A DNA stretch of 64,000 bases from Sedimenticola hydrogenitrophicus (GCF_025175675.1 NZ_JANIOA010000021.1:1-64000), one strand, 5' to 3'. Counted from the stretch's first letter, positions 39,499-52,476 are shown. The notes: generated by a model from the letters alone, not told the origin. Program-made: numbers and translations.

Positions 39499-40765
39499 CT
39501 GGAGTCTGCGCAACCGGGTTGCCGTCACCCTCGCCCTGTTCGGCGCCGTGGTCAGCCTGGCACTGGCCGTCATCATCTATCTCACCTCGCACGATCTGGA
39601 GACGCGACTGATCGATGACACCCTGGTGGCGGAGCTGGACGACTACGTGGCGCGGCGGCAGCGCAATCCACTCTCCCTGCCCGTGCGCACGGCCACGATC
39701 CGCACCTACGTGGTCGCCGAACAGGGAGGGACCCACCCCATCCCCGAGGAAGTCAGCGCACTCGGTCCGGGGCGCCACAGTCTGAAGGTCGACGGCGTCG
39801 GTTATCGTGCCGCCGTGCGCGAGGTGCGGGAACAACGCTTCGTCGTACTCTATGACACCAGCGCGCTGCAACGTCGGGAGCGGGGTTTCCTGCTCCTGCT
39901 GTCCGGCAGCGTGCTCATCGTCACCCTGATTTCCGCCCTGGCCGGACGCTGGCTGGCGGCGCTGATCATCGCCCCGGTCACCGAGCTGGCACGCCGGGTG
40001 GCACGGCTCCATCCCGAAGATGAACCGACCACGCTGGCGCGTGAGTTTCCCTGGCTGGAGATTCACCAGCTGGCCGGGGACTTCGACACCTATCTCAAAC
40101 GGTTACACGATTTCATCGAGCGCGAGCGCCTGTTCACCGGTGATGTCAGTCATGAATTGCGCACCCCCATTGCGGTCATCAACGGCGCCACCGAATTGCT
40201 GATGATCGATCCGACACTCGACGAAAAAAACCGCAACCGGGTTGCCCGTATCTCCCGTGCCGCCACCGAGATGGGCGAGATCTCCGCCGCCCTGCTGGCG
40301 CTGGCCCGGGAACAGGGTGATGCCAGCAGCCAATCCACGGAATGCGACATCCTGGGGATTGTGCGGGAGCTGATTGCGCGCTATCGCGACTTCTTCAGTC
40401 ACAAGCCGGTCGAACTGCTGCTGGAGGTCGGGGCGTTATCGGACAGGCAGGTGGATCACGCCATCCTCTCCATGGTGCTGGGTAATCTGCTGCGCAATGC
40501 CCTGAGCTTCACCGCGCGGGGCGAGGTGCGCATCCGCCTTGATGCCGAGACCATCCGTATAGAAGACTCGGGACCAGGGCTGGACACCGCGAATCCGGCG
40601 GAACTGTTTCGGCCCTACGTGCGGGGCAGCCAGAGCAACGGGGCGGGCCTGGGACTCTCACTGGTATGGCGCCTGTGCGAACATGAAGGCTGGCAAATTT
40701 CGCTGGAGAATCTTCCTGGCGGCGGAACCCTGGCCCAACTCGACCTGTCACCCTCCAGCCGCTGA
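39488..40765 (+). CDS. Sensor histidine kinase
   Basis: 425 aa. Two membrane helices (about residues 10-34 and 133-155) enclose a 100-residue periplasmic sensor domain. A HAMP-like linker follows, then the H-box DVSHELRTPIAVI, N-box MVLGNLLRNAL and G-boxes EDSGPGLD and GAGLGLSLV. Partner of the upstream regulator. No ligand-binding motif is recognisable in the periplasmic part. Confidence 0.94.
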   Translation: MASNWSLRNRVAVTLALFGAVVSLALAVIIYLTSHDLETRLIDDTLVAELDDYVARRQRNPLSLPVRTATIRTYVVAEQGGTHPIPEEVSALGPGRHSLKVDGVGYRAAVREVREQRFVVLYDTSALQRRERGFLLLLSGSVLIVTLISALAGRWLAALIIAPVTELARRVARLHPEDEPTTLAREFPWLEIHQLAGDFDTYLKRLHDFIERERLFTGDVSHELRTPIAVINGATELLMIDPTLDEKNRNRVARISRAATEMGEISAALLALAREQGDASSQSTECDILGIVRELIARYRDFFSHKPVELLLEVGALSDRQVDHAILSMVLGNLLRNALSFTARGEVRIRLDAETIRIEDSGPGLDTANPAELFRPYVRGSQSNGAGLGLSLVWRLCEHEGWQISLENLPGGGTLAQLDLSPSSR

Positions 40766-41060
40766 TTTTTTCAGCCCCCAGACCGTTTATACACTCCCTT
40801 AACATTGCCTATCCACTCCCTATACCACCGATTCTGTAAGGTAACGCGGTGTGAATGCCAAGTCCGTTAGGTTGGGTTCGCAAGCTCACCCCGACCTACA
40901 AACTGTCCACCCCGCAGACACCCGCTGGCCCTATACCGGGAACGGATCCTCCCCTTGTCGAGGCGCTGCACGGGCATGGCGCGCACGGAAAATACGAGTC
41001 GGGAGGGCGTGTCCGCTATCCCCTTAGGTTTCTCATTGAACCATCACTTCAGGATTTACC
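40766..41060. other. Intergenic region with a small palindrome
   Basis: No gene. Contains GTTAGGTTGGGTT ... CACCCCGACCTAC (about 40867-40901), which resembles the termini of the 167-bp repeats and may be a decayed copy. Otherwise nothing recognised. Confidence 0.4.
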
Positions 41061-41411
41061 ATGCAGTACATACATGCCTTACCCTGCACCCCGCTGAAAA
41101 GTGGCCTGCGGTTTCTCCGTAACCGCTACCTGCTGTCGATCCCTCTGCTGTTGCTGGCCGCCTACGTACTGAGTGTCGGCCAGTTGATGCTGCTCGCCCT
41201 GGCGTTCGGACTTGCGCTGGGTTTTGTTGAGCGGATCAATAATTTGGAGCATGTCGCCGCGCGGTTCAGCCCAGGCACCCACACCCTGAAAACCTTCGAT
41301 GGCGGCGCATTTCCGACCGAGCAGCGGCCTGCGCGTCCACGGGCGGGCGGCAAGGTCGTCCATGACGGTGGCAGCTTTGAACGTGCGCGCTTAGGGTCTG
41401 TCAAGAAATAA
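41061..41411 (+). CDS. Small membrane protein coupled to the SulP transporter
   Basis: 116 aa with two hydrophobic segments (about 25-42 and 44-58) and a hydrophilic C-terminal tail. The last five residues (GSVKK) and the stop lie inside a TTA-element. Without that element and one TTA the frame would end RARLPR with TGA overlapping the next ATG (CGATGA), so it was once translationally coupled to the sulP gene. This supports it being a real gene. Function unknown. Confidence 0.6.
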   Translation: MQYIHALPCTPLKSGLRFLRNRYLLSIPLLLLAAYVLSVGQLMLLALAFGLALGFVERINNLEHVAARFSPGTHTLKTFDGGAFPTEQRPARPRAGGKVVHDGGSFERARLGSVKK

Positions 41412-41550
41412 AGGTCACATCTTGCTGGTCTTTTCGTCCGCCTTCGGCGTTACGGCAAGACTTACATAGAACGACTATGCGCGCCTTGCCGCGCCTTGAA
41501 GGCAAACGAAAATCCGGCGCAATCTGTAACCTTTATTTCTTTCCAGGCCC
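41394..41550. mobile_element. TTA-element MITE, copy 2 (157 bp)
   Basis: Flanked by TTA (41391-41393 and 41551-41553). Terminal repeats GGGTCTGTCAAGAAATAAAG and inward-reading GGGCCTGGAAAGAAATAAAG agree over about 30 bp. The centre is nearly identical to copy 1 (CATCTTGCTGGTCTTTTCGT). It sits precisely at the stop/start junction of the small membrane gene and sulP. Confidence 0.85.
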
Positions 41551-41558
41551 TTACCACG

Positions 41559-43412
41559 ATGAAAGCACTCTCTGCTGATGCAAACAGCTTTACCGGGGCG
41601 GATCAACCGATCTCGATTCCCCAGCGCCTGCTGCTTCTGCTGCCGTTCCTGCGCTGGCTACCCGGAGTCACCGGCCAAAGTCTTCGACTCGACCTGATGG
41701 CCGGGTTGACCGGGGCGGTCGTGGTACTGCCCCAGGGTGTCGCCTTTGCCACCATCGCCGGCATGCCGCCGCAGTACGGCCTCTACACGGCCATGATCAC
41801 CCCCATCATCGCCGCACTGTTCGGCTCGTCACGGCATCTGGTATCCGGTCCGACCACGGCCATCTCCATCGTCGTCTTCTCCTCCGTCAGTCAATACGCC
41901 ACCCCGGGCACCCCGGAGTTTGTGCAACTGGTGTTGACCATGACTTTCCTCGCCGGCGTCTATCAGTTCGCCTTCGGCGTGGCGCGCCTCGGCGCGCTGG
42001 TGAATTTTGTTTCCCATACCGTGGTGGTGGCCTTCACCGCCGCGGCGGCGATCCTGATCGCCACCAGCCAGATCAAGCATGTCCTGGGACTGGAACTGGC
42101 GCGTGGCCACTCCTTTGCCGACACCTGGATCGGTGTCTTTCAGCAGCTTAACCAGACCAACGGCTACGTGCTGGTCATCGCCATCGCCACCCTGGGCGTG
42201 GCACTGTTCAGCCGGCGCCTGTCACGCAGAATGCCGCATCTGCTGCTGGGCCTGGTCGTCGGTTCGCTCGCCGCGCTGTTTGTGGGCGCTTCCGCGCACA
42301 ACGTCGCCCTGGTCGGCAGCATTCCGGCCCAGCTGCCGCCACTCTCCAGCCCGCTGTTCAGCATGGACGCCATTCGGATGCTGGCGCCTCAGGCGTTCGC
42401 GGTGGCGCTGCTTGGCCTGATCGAGGCGGTATCCATCGCCCGCTCCGTCGCCACCCGTTCCAACCAGCGTATCGACGGCAATCAGGAGTTCATCGGACAG
42501 GGTCTCTCCAATATCGTCGGCAGCTTCTTCTCCAGCTATGCGGGTTCCGGCTCCTTCACCCGCTCCGGCATCAACTATGACGCCGGCGCCCAGACCCCTA
42601 TGTCGGCCATCTTCGCGGCACTCATGCTGATGATCATTGTCCTGCTGATAGCCCCCTTGACCGCCTATCTGCCGGTGGCGGCGATGGGTGGTGTTATTTT
42701 GCTGGTGGCCTACAACCTGGTCGATTTTCACCACATCCGTGCCATCTTTAAAACTAGCCGGCCGGAGACGGCCATCTTTCTCGTCACCTTCTTCTCCACC
42801 CTGTTTCTGGAGCTCGAATTTGCCATCTATATCGGGGTTCTGCTGTCACTGGTGATCTTTCTGGCCAACACCTCAAAGCCCAAGATCACCCTGCTGGCAC
42901 CTGACCTGACACAGAAAAGCCGGGTGTTCACCGATATTGAGACCAAGCCGCTCCAGGAGTGCAGACAGCTCAAGGTGGTGCGCGTGGACCGCTCCATCTA
43001 TTTCGGTTCGGTCAGTTATCTGCAGCTGAAACTGCAGACGATCGAGGCCAGGTACGGTGTCAAGCATATCCTGCTCATTGCATCCCGTATCAACTATATC
43101 GACATGGCGGGTGCCGAGCTGCTTACCCAGGAGGCAAAACGCCTCAAGGCGGCGGGCGGCGGACTCTATATCTACGGGTTGAAGGATGAACTCTGGCAGT
43201 TTCTGGCCGAAGGCGGTTATCTGCGGAGCATCGGCGCGCAGTATTTCTTTGACAACAAATCCGATGCCATCAGCGCCATCTACCGCAAACTCGACCGGCA
43301 GGTCTGCCGGCAGTGCGTCAACCCCATCTTCATCGAATGTCAGCGCGAACAATTGACCACATCTGACGGCATTGCCCACCGGCCACGGGCCGACGCGGTA
43401 GTGGGCGTATGA
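41559..43412 (+). CDS. SulP-family anion transporter with STAS domain
   Basis: 617 aa. Membrane domain of about 14 segments opening with DLMAGLTGAVVVLPQGVAFA and AGMPPQYGLYTAM, the SulP signature; the C-terminal STAS domain (about 455-570) shows RVDRSIYFGSV and YIDMAGAELL. Transports sulfate, bicarbonate or other anions; the substrate is not predictable. A C-terminal tail with two cysteines (CRQCVNP) follows the STAS domain. ATG 41559 lies 5 bp beyond the TTA duplication; no good ribosome site remains, so translation may have changed since the insertion. Confidence 0.93.
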   Translation: MKALSADANSFTGADQPISIPQRLLLLLPFLRWLPGVTGQSLRLDLMAGLTGAVVVLPQGVAFATIAGMPPQYGLYTAMITPIIAALFGSSRHLVSGPTTAISIVVFSSVSQYATPGTPEFVQLVLTMTFLAGVYQFAFGVARLGALVNFVSHTVVVAFTAAAAILIATSQIKHVLGLELARGHSFADTWIGVFQQLNQTNGYVLVIAIATLGVALFSRRLSRRMPHLLLGLVVGSLAALFVGASAHNVALVGSIPAQLPPLSSPLFSMDAIRMLAPQAFAVALLGLIEAVSIARSVATRSNQRIDGNQEFIGQGLSNIVGSFFSSYAGSGSFTRSGINYDAGAQTPMSAIFAALMLMIIVLLIAPLTAYLPVAAMGGVILLVAYNLVDFHHIRAIFKTSRPETAIFLVTFFSTLFLELEFAIYIGVLLSLVIFLANTSKPKITLLAPDLTQKSRVFTDIETKPLQECRQLKVVRVDRSIYFGSVSYLQLKLQTIEARYGVKHILLIASRINYIDMAGAELLTQEAKRLKAAGGGLYIYGLKDELWQFLAEGGYLRSIGAQYFFDNKSDAISAIYRKLDRQVCRQCVNPIFIECQREQLTTSDGIAHRPRADAVVGV

Positions 43413-43481
43413 GTATGGTTGCCTGGTGTCACGGCATTTCGGCATATCCACATCTTTGGCCGTGATTGCGGGCCGATCGGT

Positions 43482-44855
43482 CTAGGCTCGCGCCCTGTCA
43501 TTGCAGACCAAGCGTAGCCAGAGCCAGCCCAGGATCCCGGCCAACAGGGAGGCCACAAGAATGCCCGATTTGGCGGCGACCAGCTGATCGGCCTGGGTGA
43601 AGCCGAGATCGGCAATGAAGATCGACATGGTAAATCCCATGCCACCCAGCATACCGATACCGATAATGTGCCGCATATCAAGCCCCTCCGGAAGACGACC
43701 CAGCCGGAGTCTGACCGCGAGCCACGCCAGCAGCGGGATGCCGATGCTCTTGCCCAGCACCAGGCCCAGCACGATACCCGAAGCGAGGGCGTGATCCCAC
43801 AGGGCATGGAGGGTGTTGGGCGAGATTGGGATACCAGCATTCACCAGGGCGAACAGCGGTAATACGAACAGCGCTACCGGGTGCTCCAGCGCCCGCTCCC
43901 AACGGCGCAGCGGGGTGGTGGCCTTCTCCGCCGCCACCTGCACCCCCTCGACGAGGTCGTGCTGATCGTTACTGCTGAGGATGTTTTCCGAGCTGTCACT
44001 CTGCCGTTCAATGTGTTCAAAACGCCTCATCAGACGCCGTACACGTTGCAAGAACCAGTCGGGCTCCCGCGTCGGGCGCGCCGGTACGGTGAACGCCACC
44101 AGGATGCCGGCCACCGTGGCGTGAACCCCCGACTGGTACAGCGTGCCCCAGACCAGCACACCACCTGCCAGATAGGCCCAGGATTTGCGGACACCGAGGA
44201 GATTAAACAGCAATAGCGCGGCAAAGCCGAGGGCACTTGAAGCCAGGTAGAGGAAATCGATGGTGTCGGTGTAAAAGACCGCAATCACCAGGATGGCTCC
44301 TATATCGTCAATAATGGCCAGCGCGGTCAGGAAGACGAAGGCCGTGGGTGGAATCCGCCGTCGCAACAGCGCCAGTATACCCACTGCAAAGGCGGTATCG
44401 GTGGCCATGGGAATCCCCCAGCCATGTTCCGTAGCGGTACCGAAGTTGAGCGAAAGAAACAGCAAGGCCGGAAACACCATGCCGCCGATGGCGGCGGCAA
44501 TCACCGGCATCATCCGCTGCAGATTCCTCAGTTCACCTGCCAGCAATTCCCGCTTGATCTCCAGGCCCAGTAAAAAAAAGAACAACGACATGACGGCTTC
44601 ATTGACCCAATGATGCAGGCTCATGCTCAGGAGTTGGTTGCCCACCACCAGGCCGAAGGGGAGCTCGACAAAGGCCTGGTAATCATCCCGGAATGGCGAA
44701 TTGGCCAACAGCAGTGCGATAGCGGTACAGAGGATCAGCAATATACTGCTGGTGGTTTGATCCCGGATGAAATACTGAAACGGCGTGACTACCTTTTCAA
44801 ATCGCCGTTCCAGTTTGGTTTGAATTGAACTCCCGTCTGTTGACTGTTTATCCAT
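43482..44855 (-). CDS. nhaA: Na+/H+ antiporter NhaA
   Basis: 457-aa inner-membrane antiporter extruding Na+ for H+. TDTAFAVGIL and the essential Asp pair in LAIIDDIGAI are intact. A hydrophilic insert of about 60 residues (DWFLQRVRRL to HDLVEG) lies in the middle, a feature of the longer NhaA subgroup. Divergent from the N-type ATPase operon across a 266-bp region with a palindrome. Confidence 0.95.
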   Translation of the reverse strand: MDKQSTDGSSIQTKLERRFEKVVTPFQYFIRDQTTSSILLILCTAIALLLANSPFRDDYQAFVELPFGLVVGNQLLSMSLHHWVNEAVMSLFFFLLGLEIKRELLAGELRNLQRMMPVIAAAIGGMVFPALLFLSLNFGTATEHGWGIPMATDTAFAVGILALLRRRIPPTAFVFLTALAIIDDIGAILVIAVFYTDTIDFLYLASSALGFAALLLFNLLGVRKSWAYLAGGVLVWGTLYQSGVHATVAGILVAFTVPARPTREPDWFLQRVRRLMRRFEHIERQSDSSENILSSNDQHDLVEGVQVAAEKATTPLRRWERALEHPVALFVLPLFALVNAGIPISPNTLHALWDHALASGIVLGLVLGKSIGIPLLAWLAVRLRLGRLPEGLDMRHIIGIGMLGGMGFTMSIFIADLGFTQADQLVAAKSGILVASLLAGILGWLWLRLVCNDRARA

Positions 44856-44990
44856 AAATTATTATCGCCGGCTGAAAATCCTCTATCGGCCATACACGCA
44901 ATGGGGAACAACGGCATGGGAGTTTCACACCAGTATAGTTGCTCCCCGGTGCAGCAATCCGGATAACGCCCCACTTCGACCGCCCTGTCG

Positions 44991-45006
44991 ATGGTAAAAA
45001 TACCAT
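44991..45006. promoter_or_regulatory. Palindrome in the nhaA/atpD divergent region
   Basis: ATGGTA-AAAA-TACCAT is a perfect 6-bp inverted repeat with a 4-bp spacer, about midway between divergent nhaA and atpD. It could be an operator shared by the two units. No confident promoter hexamers could be placed; TTGTCT at 45045-45050 is a possible -35 for atpD. Confidence 0.35.
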
Positions 45007-45094
45007 TAGATCGTTATGCTTTTTTCTCACGCCGCCGAGCGGGGTTGTCTACTATTTGTTTAGGGAATAACTGATCAGAGACAGGGCCGGATGA

Positions 45095-46934
<1,840 letters not shown>

Positions 46935-46938
<4 letters not shown>

Positions 46939-47205
46939 AACCGGGCAATGACCGCCTGGCCAGGCGGGTCGAACAGCAGGCGAAACGCATGCAACGGGCC
47001 GAGCGCGAGCGGCCGACCCTGCTGGCGCAGACCGTCTATCTCGGCAGCCTGGGCCTGATGTTTATCCTGCCGGTGGTTGGCGGCGTCTATCTGGGCCACT
47101 GGCTGGATGAGCAGTTGGCCGGCTACTCCATGCGCTGGACCCTGAGTCTGCTGTTTCTCGGTCTGCTGGTCGGGGCGTTCAATGTCTACTGGATGATCAA
47201 GAGCC

Positions 47206-47213
<8 letters not shown>
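46935..47213 (+). CDS. atpQ: N-ATPase accessory subunit AtpQ (AtpI-like)
   Basis: 92 aa with a basic N-terminus and two transmembrane helices (LGLMFILPVVGGVYLGHWLDE and LSLLFLGLLVGAF). GVYLGHWLDEQL fits the AtpI/AtpQ pattern. ATGA overlaps on both sides with atpC and atpB. Known N-ATPase operons usually add a separate atpR here; none fits, since atpQ and atpB overlap. Confidence 0.85.
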
Positions 47214-48164
<951 letters not shown>

Positions 48165-48176
48165 GGAGCGTGCATC

Positions 48177-48926
48177 GTGGAACTCGACTGGTCGACCTTT
48201 GCCCTGGAGGTGGTCAATTTCCTGATCCTGATCTGGCTGCTGAAACGCTTCTTTTACCAGCCGGTACTGAATGTGATAGCACAGCGTCGCCGACAGATCC
48301 GCGAGGAGCTGCGCCAGGCATCCCGCGAGCAGGCGGAGGCAAATCAGCTGAAGACCCGGTATGAGGCCCGCCTAGGCGACTGGGAAACGGAGAGACAGGC
48401 GGCCCGGGCAGCCCTGGAGCAGGAACTGGTCCAGGAGCGCGGCAAGCGGCTGCGGCAGCTCGACGACGAGCTCGACCGGCAGCGGCTCAAGCATGCGGCC
48501 CGCGATCTGCAACAACAGACACAGTGGCGCCGGCAGGCCGAGACCGAAGCGCTGCAGCTGGGGGCGGCCTTTACCAGCCGCCTGCTCACCACCCTCGCCG
48601 GCCCCGAGCTGGACCGGCGCCTGCGACAGCTGTTTATCGATCAACTGACGACGCTGCCGGAAAGCGCACTCAAGCAACTGCATCAGGGCCGACTCGATGA
48701 AGCTCCAAGGATCGAGGTGGTCAGCGCCCTGCCGCTGGATGAATCGCAACAGCAGGCGATCCGCCAGGCCCTGGAGCAACGGATCGGTCCAAGCCTGGGT
48801 CAATGGCAGTTTCGCCAGGATACACAGCTGATCGCCGGCCTGCGCATTTCAATCGGTGGCTGGCTGTTGCATGCCAACCTTCAGGATGAACTGCGCTTCT
48901 TCAGCGAGGCCGCTCATGCCGAATGA
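48177..48926 (+). CDS. atpF: N-type F-ATPase subunit b with delta-like C-terminus
   Basis: 249 aa. One N-terminal membrane helix ([19 protein letters not shown]), a long charged coiled coil (about 40-130), and a C-terminal segment [18 protein letters not shown] with [18 protein letters not shown] that corresponds to the delta subunit. This b-delta fusion explains the absence of atpH. GTG 48177 has AAGGAG 8 nt upstream. Confidence 0.93.
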   Translation: MELDWSTFALEVVNFLILIWLLKRFFYQPVLNVIAQRRRQIREELRQASREQAEANQLKTRYEARLGDWETERQAARAALEQELVQERGKRLRQLDDELDRQRLKHAARDLQQQTQWRRQAETEALQLGAAFTSRLLTTLAGPELDRRLRQLFIDQLTTLPESALKQLHQGRLDEAPRIEVVSALPLDESQQQAIRQALEQRIGPSLGQWQFRQDTQLIAGLRISIGGWLLHANLQDELRFFSEAAHAE

Positions 48927-50409
48927 TCCATTCCCCGCACTGCGGCGCCAGCGCCGCTGGCTGGACGACTACCGGCCCGCGCTGCGCCTGGCCGAACGCG
49001 GCACCCTGGTCGCGATCGGTGATGGTATCGCCTGGATCGAGGGACTCCCGTCCGCGGCACTGGATGAGCTGCTCAACTTTGCCGACGGCAGTCTGGGCCA
49101 GGTCCTGCATCTTGGAGAACGGCTGCTTGCTGCCGTGCTGCTGCGAGAGACGGAAAAGTTGACCGCCGGCACCACGGTCCGGCTCGGCGGGCGGCGGGTC
49201 AGCGTACCGGTGGATGAGGCGCTGCTGGGACGGGTGATCGACCCGCTGGGTCTGCCCCTGGACGGCCAACCGATGCCCCCCGGCCAGGTGCGGCGCAATC
49301 TGGAGGGACCGTCACCGCAGATGATCGAACGTGACTTCGTGCAGCGACCGCTGTACACCGGCATCCGCCTGATCGACAGCCTGCTGCCGATCGGCAAGGG
49401 CCAACGCCAGCTGATCATCGGAGATGAGGGGCTGGGGCGCACCAGTATCGCCCTGGATAGCGTCATCAACCAGCGCGGGAGGGGAACACGCTGTGTCTAT
49501 GTAGTGGTGGGACAGAAACGCTCCGAGGTGATCAACATCATCGACCGGCTGCGCGAATACGGCGCACTGGAATACACCACCGTGGTGGTTGGCGAGGCCA
49601 GCGCCCTCCCCGGGCTGAAATACCTTGCCCCCTATGCCGGCTGCGCCATCGGCGAGGCGTGGATGCGTCAGGGCCATGACTGCCTGGTGATCTATGACGA
49701 CCTCACCCACCACGCCCGCGCCTACCGTGAACTCTCGCTGCTGCTGCGCCGTCCCCCCGGGCGCGAGGCCTATCCCGGTGACATCTTCTATCTGCATGCG
49801 CGGCTGTTGGAGCGGGCCACCTGCCTGGCGCCCGCACAGGGCGGCGGCAGCCTCACCGCGCTGCCCATTGTCGAGACCCAGCAGGGCGAGATCGCCTCCT
49901 ACATCCCCACCAATCTGATCTCCATCACCGACGGTCAGATCTACCTGGAGCAGAAACTGTTTGCCGCCGGTGTGCGTCCGGCCATCGATGTGGGCAAGTC
50001 GGTCTCGCGGATCGGCGGCAAGGCCCAGCACCCGCTGATCAAGCAACAGGCGGCACGGATCAAGCTCGACTACCTGCAGTTTCAGGAGCTGGAGTCTTTT
50101 ACCCGTTTTGGCGCCCGACTCGAACCGCAGATGCAGGAACGCCTGCAACGCGGCCGCATCCTGCGCGAATTGTTGAAACAGGACCGGCTCAAACCGGGCA
50201 GCGAAACCGAACTGCTGGTCTGGCTGATCGCCTACAATGACGGCCTGCTGGACGCTATGGAGCCGGAACGGGCGCGTGATCACCTGGAACGGCTGGATCA
50301 GGGTATCCGGCAGAGTGAACTGTCACTCGATACCCCGCTCGAGGATTGGCAAAAATGGATTCGTCATTGGTGGTCGGAAAGCGGAGCGGAGCATGAGCAG
50401 ACGACATGA
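48916..50409 (+). CDS. atpA: N-type F-ATPase alpha subunit
   Basis: 497 aa. The alpha fold is clear ([51 protein letters not shown]). The Walker A loop is GDEGLGRT: Arg175 replaces the usual Lys, and the loop residues differ from GDRQTGKT. Alpha sites are non-catalytic, so the enzyme may still work, perhaps with weaker nucleotide binding. Overlaps atpF by 11 bp and atpG by 17 bp. Confidence 0.95.
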   Translation: MPNDPFPALRRQRRWLDDYRPALRLAERGTLVAIGDGIAWIEGLPSAALDELLNFADGSLGQVLHLGERLLAAVLLRETEKLTAGTTVRLGGRRVSVPVDEALLGRVIDPLGLPLDGQPMPPGQVRRNLEGPSPQMIERDFVQRPLYTGIRLIDSLLPIGKGQRQLIIGDEGLGRTSIALDSVINQRGRGTRCVYVVVGQKRSEVINIIDRLREYGALEYTTVVVGEASALPGLKYLAPYAGCAIGEAWMRQGHDCLVIYDDLTHHARAYRELSLLLRRPPGREAYPGDIFYLHARLLERATCLAPAQGGGSLTALPIVETQQGEIASYIPTNLISITDGQIYLEQKLFAAGVRPAIDVGKSVSRIGGKAQHPLIKQQAARIKLDYLQFQELESFTRFGARLEPQMQERLQRGRILRELLKQDRLKPGSETELLVWLIAYNDGLLDAMEPERARDHLERLDQGIRQSELSLDTPLEDWQKWIRHWWSESGAEHEQTT

Positions 50410-51265
50410 TATAGAGGAGCGTATCGAGGCGTTCAAGGAGATCCGCGGCATCATGGAGAGCATGAAAAACCTGGCCATGATGGAGACCCGTAAACTGGCC
50501 CGTTATCACCAGACCCAACAGCGCGTGGTCAGCTCCATCCGCGATGCACTCAATGACGTGTGGCGCTTCAACGCACCCGATACGGGGTTGCCGGATGCGC
50601 CGCCGGTCTACCTGCTGTTCGGTTCGGAACGCGGCTTCTGCGGTGCCTACAACGAGCAGTTGCTGAGCCGGCTGGAACAGCAGCCCGATCATCTGCGCGC
50701 ACCGCTGATCAGCATCGGATCACGCCTCAACGGGTTGATACGGCAGAAGTATCCCCATGCCGTCTGCCTGACGGGCGCCGTGGTGGCCGGCGAGGCGGCG
50801 GCAGTGCTGGCGGACATTATCGAGACCCTGAACCGGCTGCGCCGGCAACTGGGCCCGCTACGCCTGGAGGTGATCCATTTCACCCCCGACAGCCAGGCAC
50901 CTCTCTGTGAGCCGGCCCTGCCGTCATTGGCCGAACGCGCTGACCGGGGTCTGCCGCCGCTGCTCAACCTGCCGCCCCGGCAACTGCTCGGCGAGCTGTT
51001 GGAACAGTACCTATTCGCCCTTGCCAATGCCTGGTTCTTCACCGCACTGATGGCGGAAAACCAGCGCCGCATGCAGCATCTCGATCAGGCGGGCCACCAC
51101 CTGGGAGGCCGGATGGACGAACTGGCCAAGCGGCGCAATGTGCTGCGCCAGGAAGAGATTATCGAGGAGATCGAAGTGATCCTGCTTAGCGCCGAATCAG
51201 TCTGCGTACCCGGAATCGACAGCAATGGAACAGTCCACAAGGAGAACAGGAAACCCTTGGGCTAA
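50393..51265 (+). CDS. atpG: N-type F-ATPase gamma subunit
   Basis: 290-aa central stalk. N-terminal helix [21 protein letters not shown], a Rossmann-like middle ([17 protein letters not shown]) and the C-terminal helix EENQRRMQH-type region ([20 protein letters not shown]). Ends with [17 protein letters not shown] and a short polar tail. Last gene of the operon. Confidence 0.93.
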   Translation: MSRRHDIEERIEAFKEIRGIMESMKNLAMMETRKLARYHQTQQRVVSSIRDALNDVWRFNAPDTGLPDAPPVYLLFGSERGFCGAYNEQLLSRLEQQPDHLRAPLISIGSRLNGLIRQKYPHAVCLTGAVVAGEAAAVLADIIETLNRLRRQLGPLRLEVIHFTPDSQAPLCEPALPSLAERADRGLPPLLNLPPRQLLGELLEQYLFALANAWFFTALMAENQRRMQHLDQAGHHLGGRMDELAKRRNVLRQEEIIEEIEVILLSAESVCVPGIDSNGTVHKENRKPLG

Positions 51266-51702
51266 GGATCCGCACCATGTGTCGGGTCAGTGAGAGTAAT
51301 CCCGGGCATTGTAAAAATCGACCTGTAGCGACGCCTCGCCGCGAAATCGGCCCGGGGACGGACCTCCTACGGGGCGCAATGCCGGACTGCACCAGCGGTG
51401 CATTCCAGGAAGCCATGCAACATGCCCTATTTCATCCGGCAGATAATGGGGTGAAATAAATTGTTGGATCATGATTAATGCAACTACCGGGTAATGCCTG
51501 ACCGATCCATCGAATTAAATGCTCTGATAGGCATATTATTTTCTTAGATAGCCAGAACCACTTCACTATCTGAAAAAGGGAACTCGATAATCAAAAGTTA
51601 ATCGCACCATCCACCAGTTTGATGATATTAACCCTACTCTTCATGTAGACTTGGCGCATTGCTTGTCCTATTTCTATAAGACCAATTGACAGGTTATCGC
51701 TT
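51266..51702. other. Intergenic region after the N-ATPase operon
   Basis: 437 bp without a gene. Contains a REP-like stretch CGGCCCGGGGACGGACCTCC (51347-51366 region), similar to those at 24541 and 37753. The 3' part is AT-rich and holds the promoter of the next operon. No clear terminator follows atpG. Confidence 0.5.
51651..51680 (+). promoter_or_regulatory. Candidate promoter of the binding-protein/GGDEF-EAL operon
   Basis: TTGGCG (51651-51656) and TATAAG (51675-51680) with 18-bp spacing, 22 bp before the ATG. Moderate match to sigma-70 consensus. Confidence 0.4.
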
Positions 51703-52470
51703 ATGCGCAGTTTAGTGAGGCGGGTCTGCTTGCCGGTTTTGGCACTCATTTCATTGGCAGCCACCTTCCCCGGCAATGCCGCTGAAATCACCCTTGCCGT
51801 AGCCAATTCCACCTGCAGCGCCATCAAGGCGGTGGGGGCGCGTTATATTGAAACCCATGACATCAAGATCAATTATCTCTGCAAGTCCTCGGGCCTGCTG
51901 GCCAAGGGTATTCGCGGCGGGGCCATCAAGGCCGATATCTATATCTCCGCCAGTCGGCGCTGGATGGAGTACATGACTAAAGGTGGTCTGGTAGCTGCCG
52001 ATAAGGTCGTCAGTCCCTGGGGCAATCGCCTGGTGGTCGGTGCACCTGCCGGCAGTCCCCTGAAGCTTGAGGCATGGAATGATTTGAATACGGACAGGGT
52101 AAAAACAATTCTCATAGGTGACCCCGGCACGGCACCCTTTGGCCGCTATGCAAAGGAGGCCCTGCAGCGGACCGGTATCTGGGAGCAGATAAAACAGAAG
52201 ATCACCACGACAAGACATATCACCCTGCTGGCGGATAGACTCGCGCAATCGGATAACCGGACCGTCGGCATCCTGTTTTCAACCAATCTCACGGACCGGT
52301 TGCGTTCGCTCTACGCCGTCGACCCGACCTGGCACCCGGAGATCCGCTACTACATGGCACCGCTTGGAGCCTCCGAAACCGGGGCCGAGGCAAGCCGGTT
52401 TTTCGAATTCGTCAACGGCGACGCCGGTCGAGAGGTGTTCCGATCGGCCGGCTTCGATGTGAGCGGATAG
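51703..52470 (+). CDS. ModA-like periplasmic substrate-binding protein
   Basis: 255 aa with a signal peptide ending AATFPGNAA. The mature chain follows the type II binding fold used by ModA: ITLAVANSTCSAIKAVGARY, ADIYISASRRWMEYM, VSPWGNRLVVGAP and GDPGTAPFGRYAKEAL. No ABC permease or ATPase follows; instead a membrane GGDEF-EAL protein begins 6 bp later. It probably senses an oxyanion or other small ligand for that protein rather than for transport (inference). Confidence 0.85.
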   Translation: MRSLVRRVCLPVLALISLAATFPGNAAEITLAVANSTCSAIKAVGARYIETHDIKINYLCKSSGLLAKGIRGGAIKADIYISASRRWMEYMTKGGLVAADKVVSPWGNRLVVGAPAGSPLKLEAWNDLNTDRVKTILIGDPGTAPFGRYAKEALQRTGIWEQIKQKITTTRHITLLADRLAQSDNRTVGILFSTNLTDRLRSLYAVDPTWHPEIRYYMAPLGASETGAEASRFFEFVNGDAGREVFRSAGFDVSG

Positions 52471-52476
52471 CCCGCT

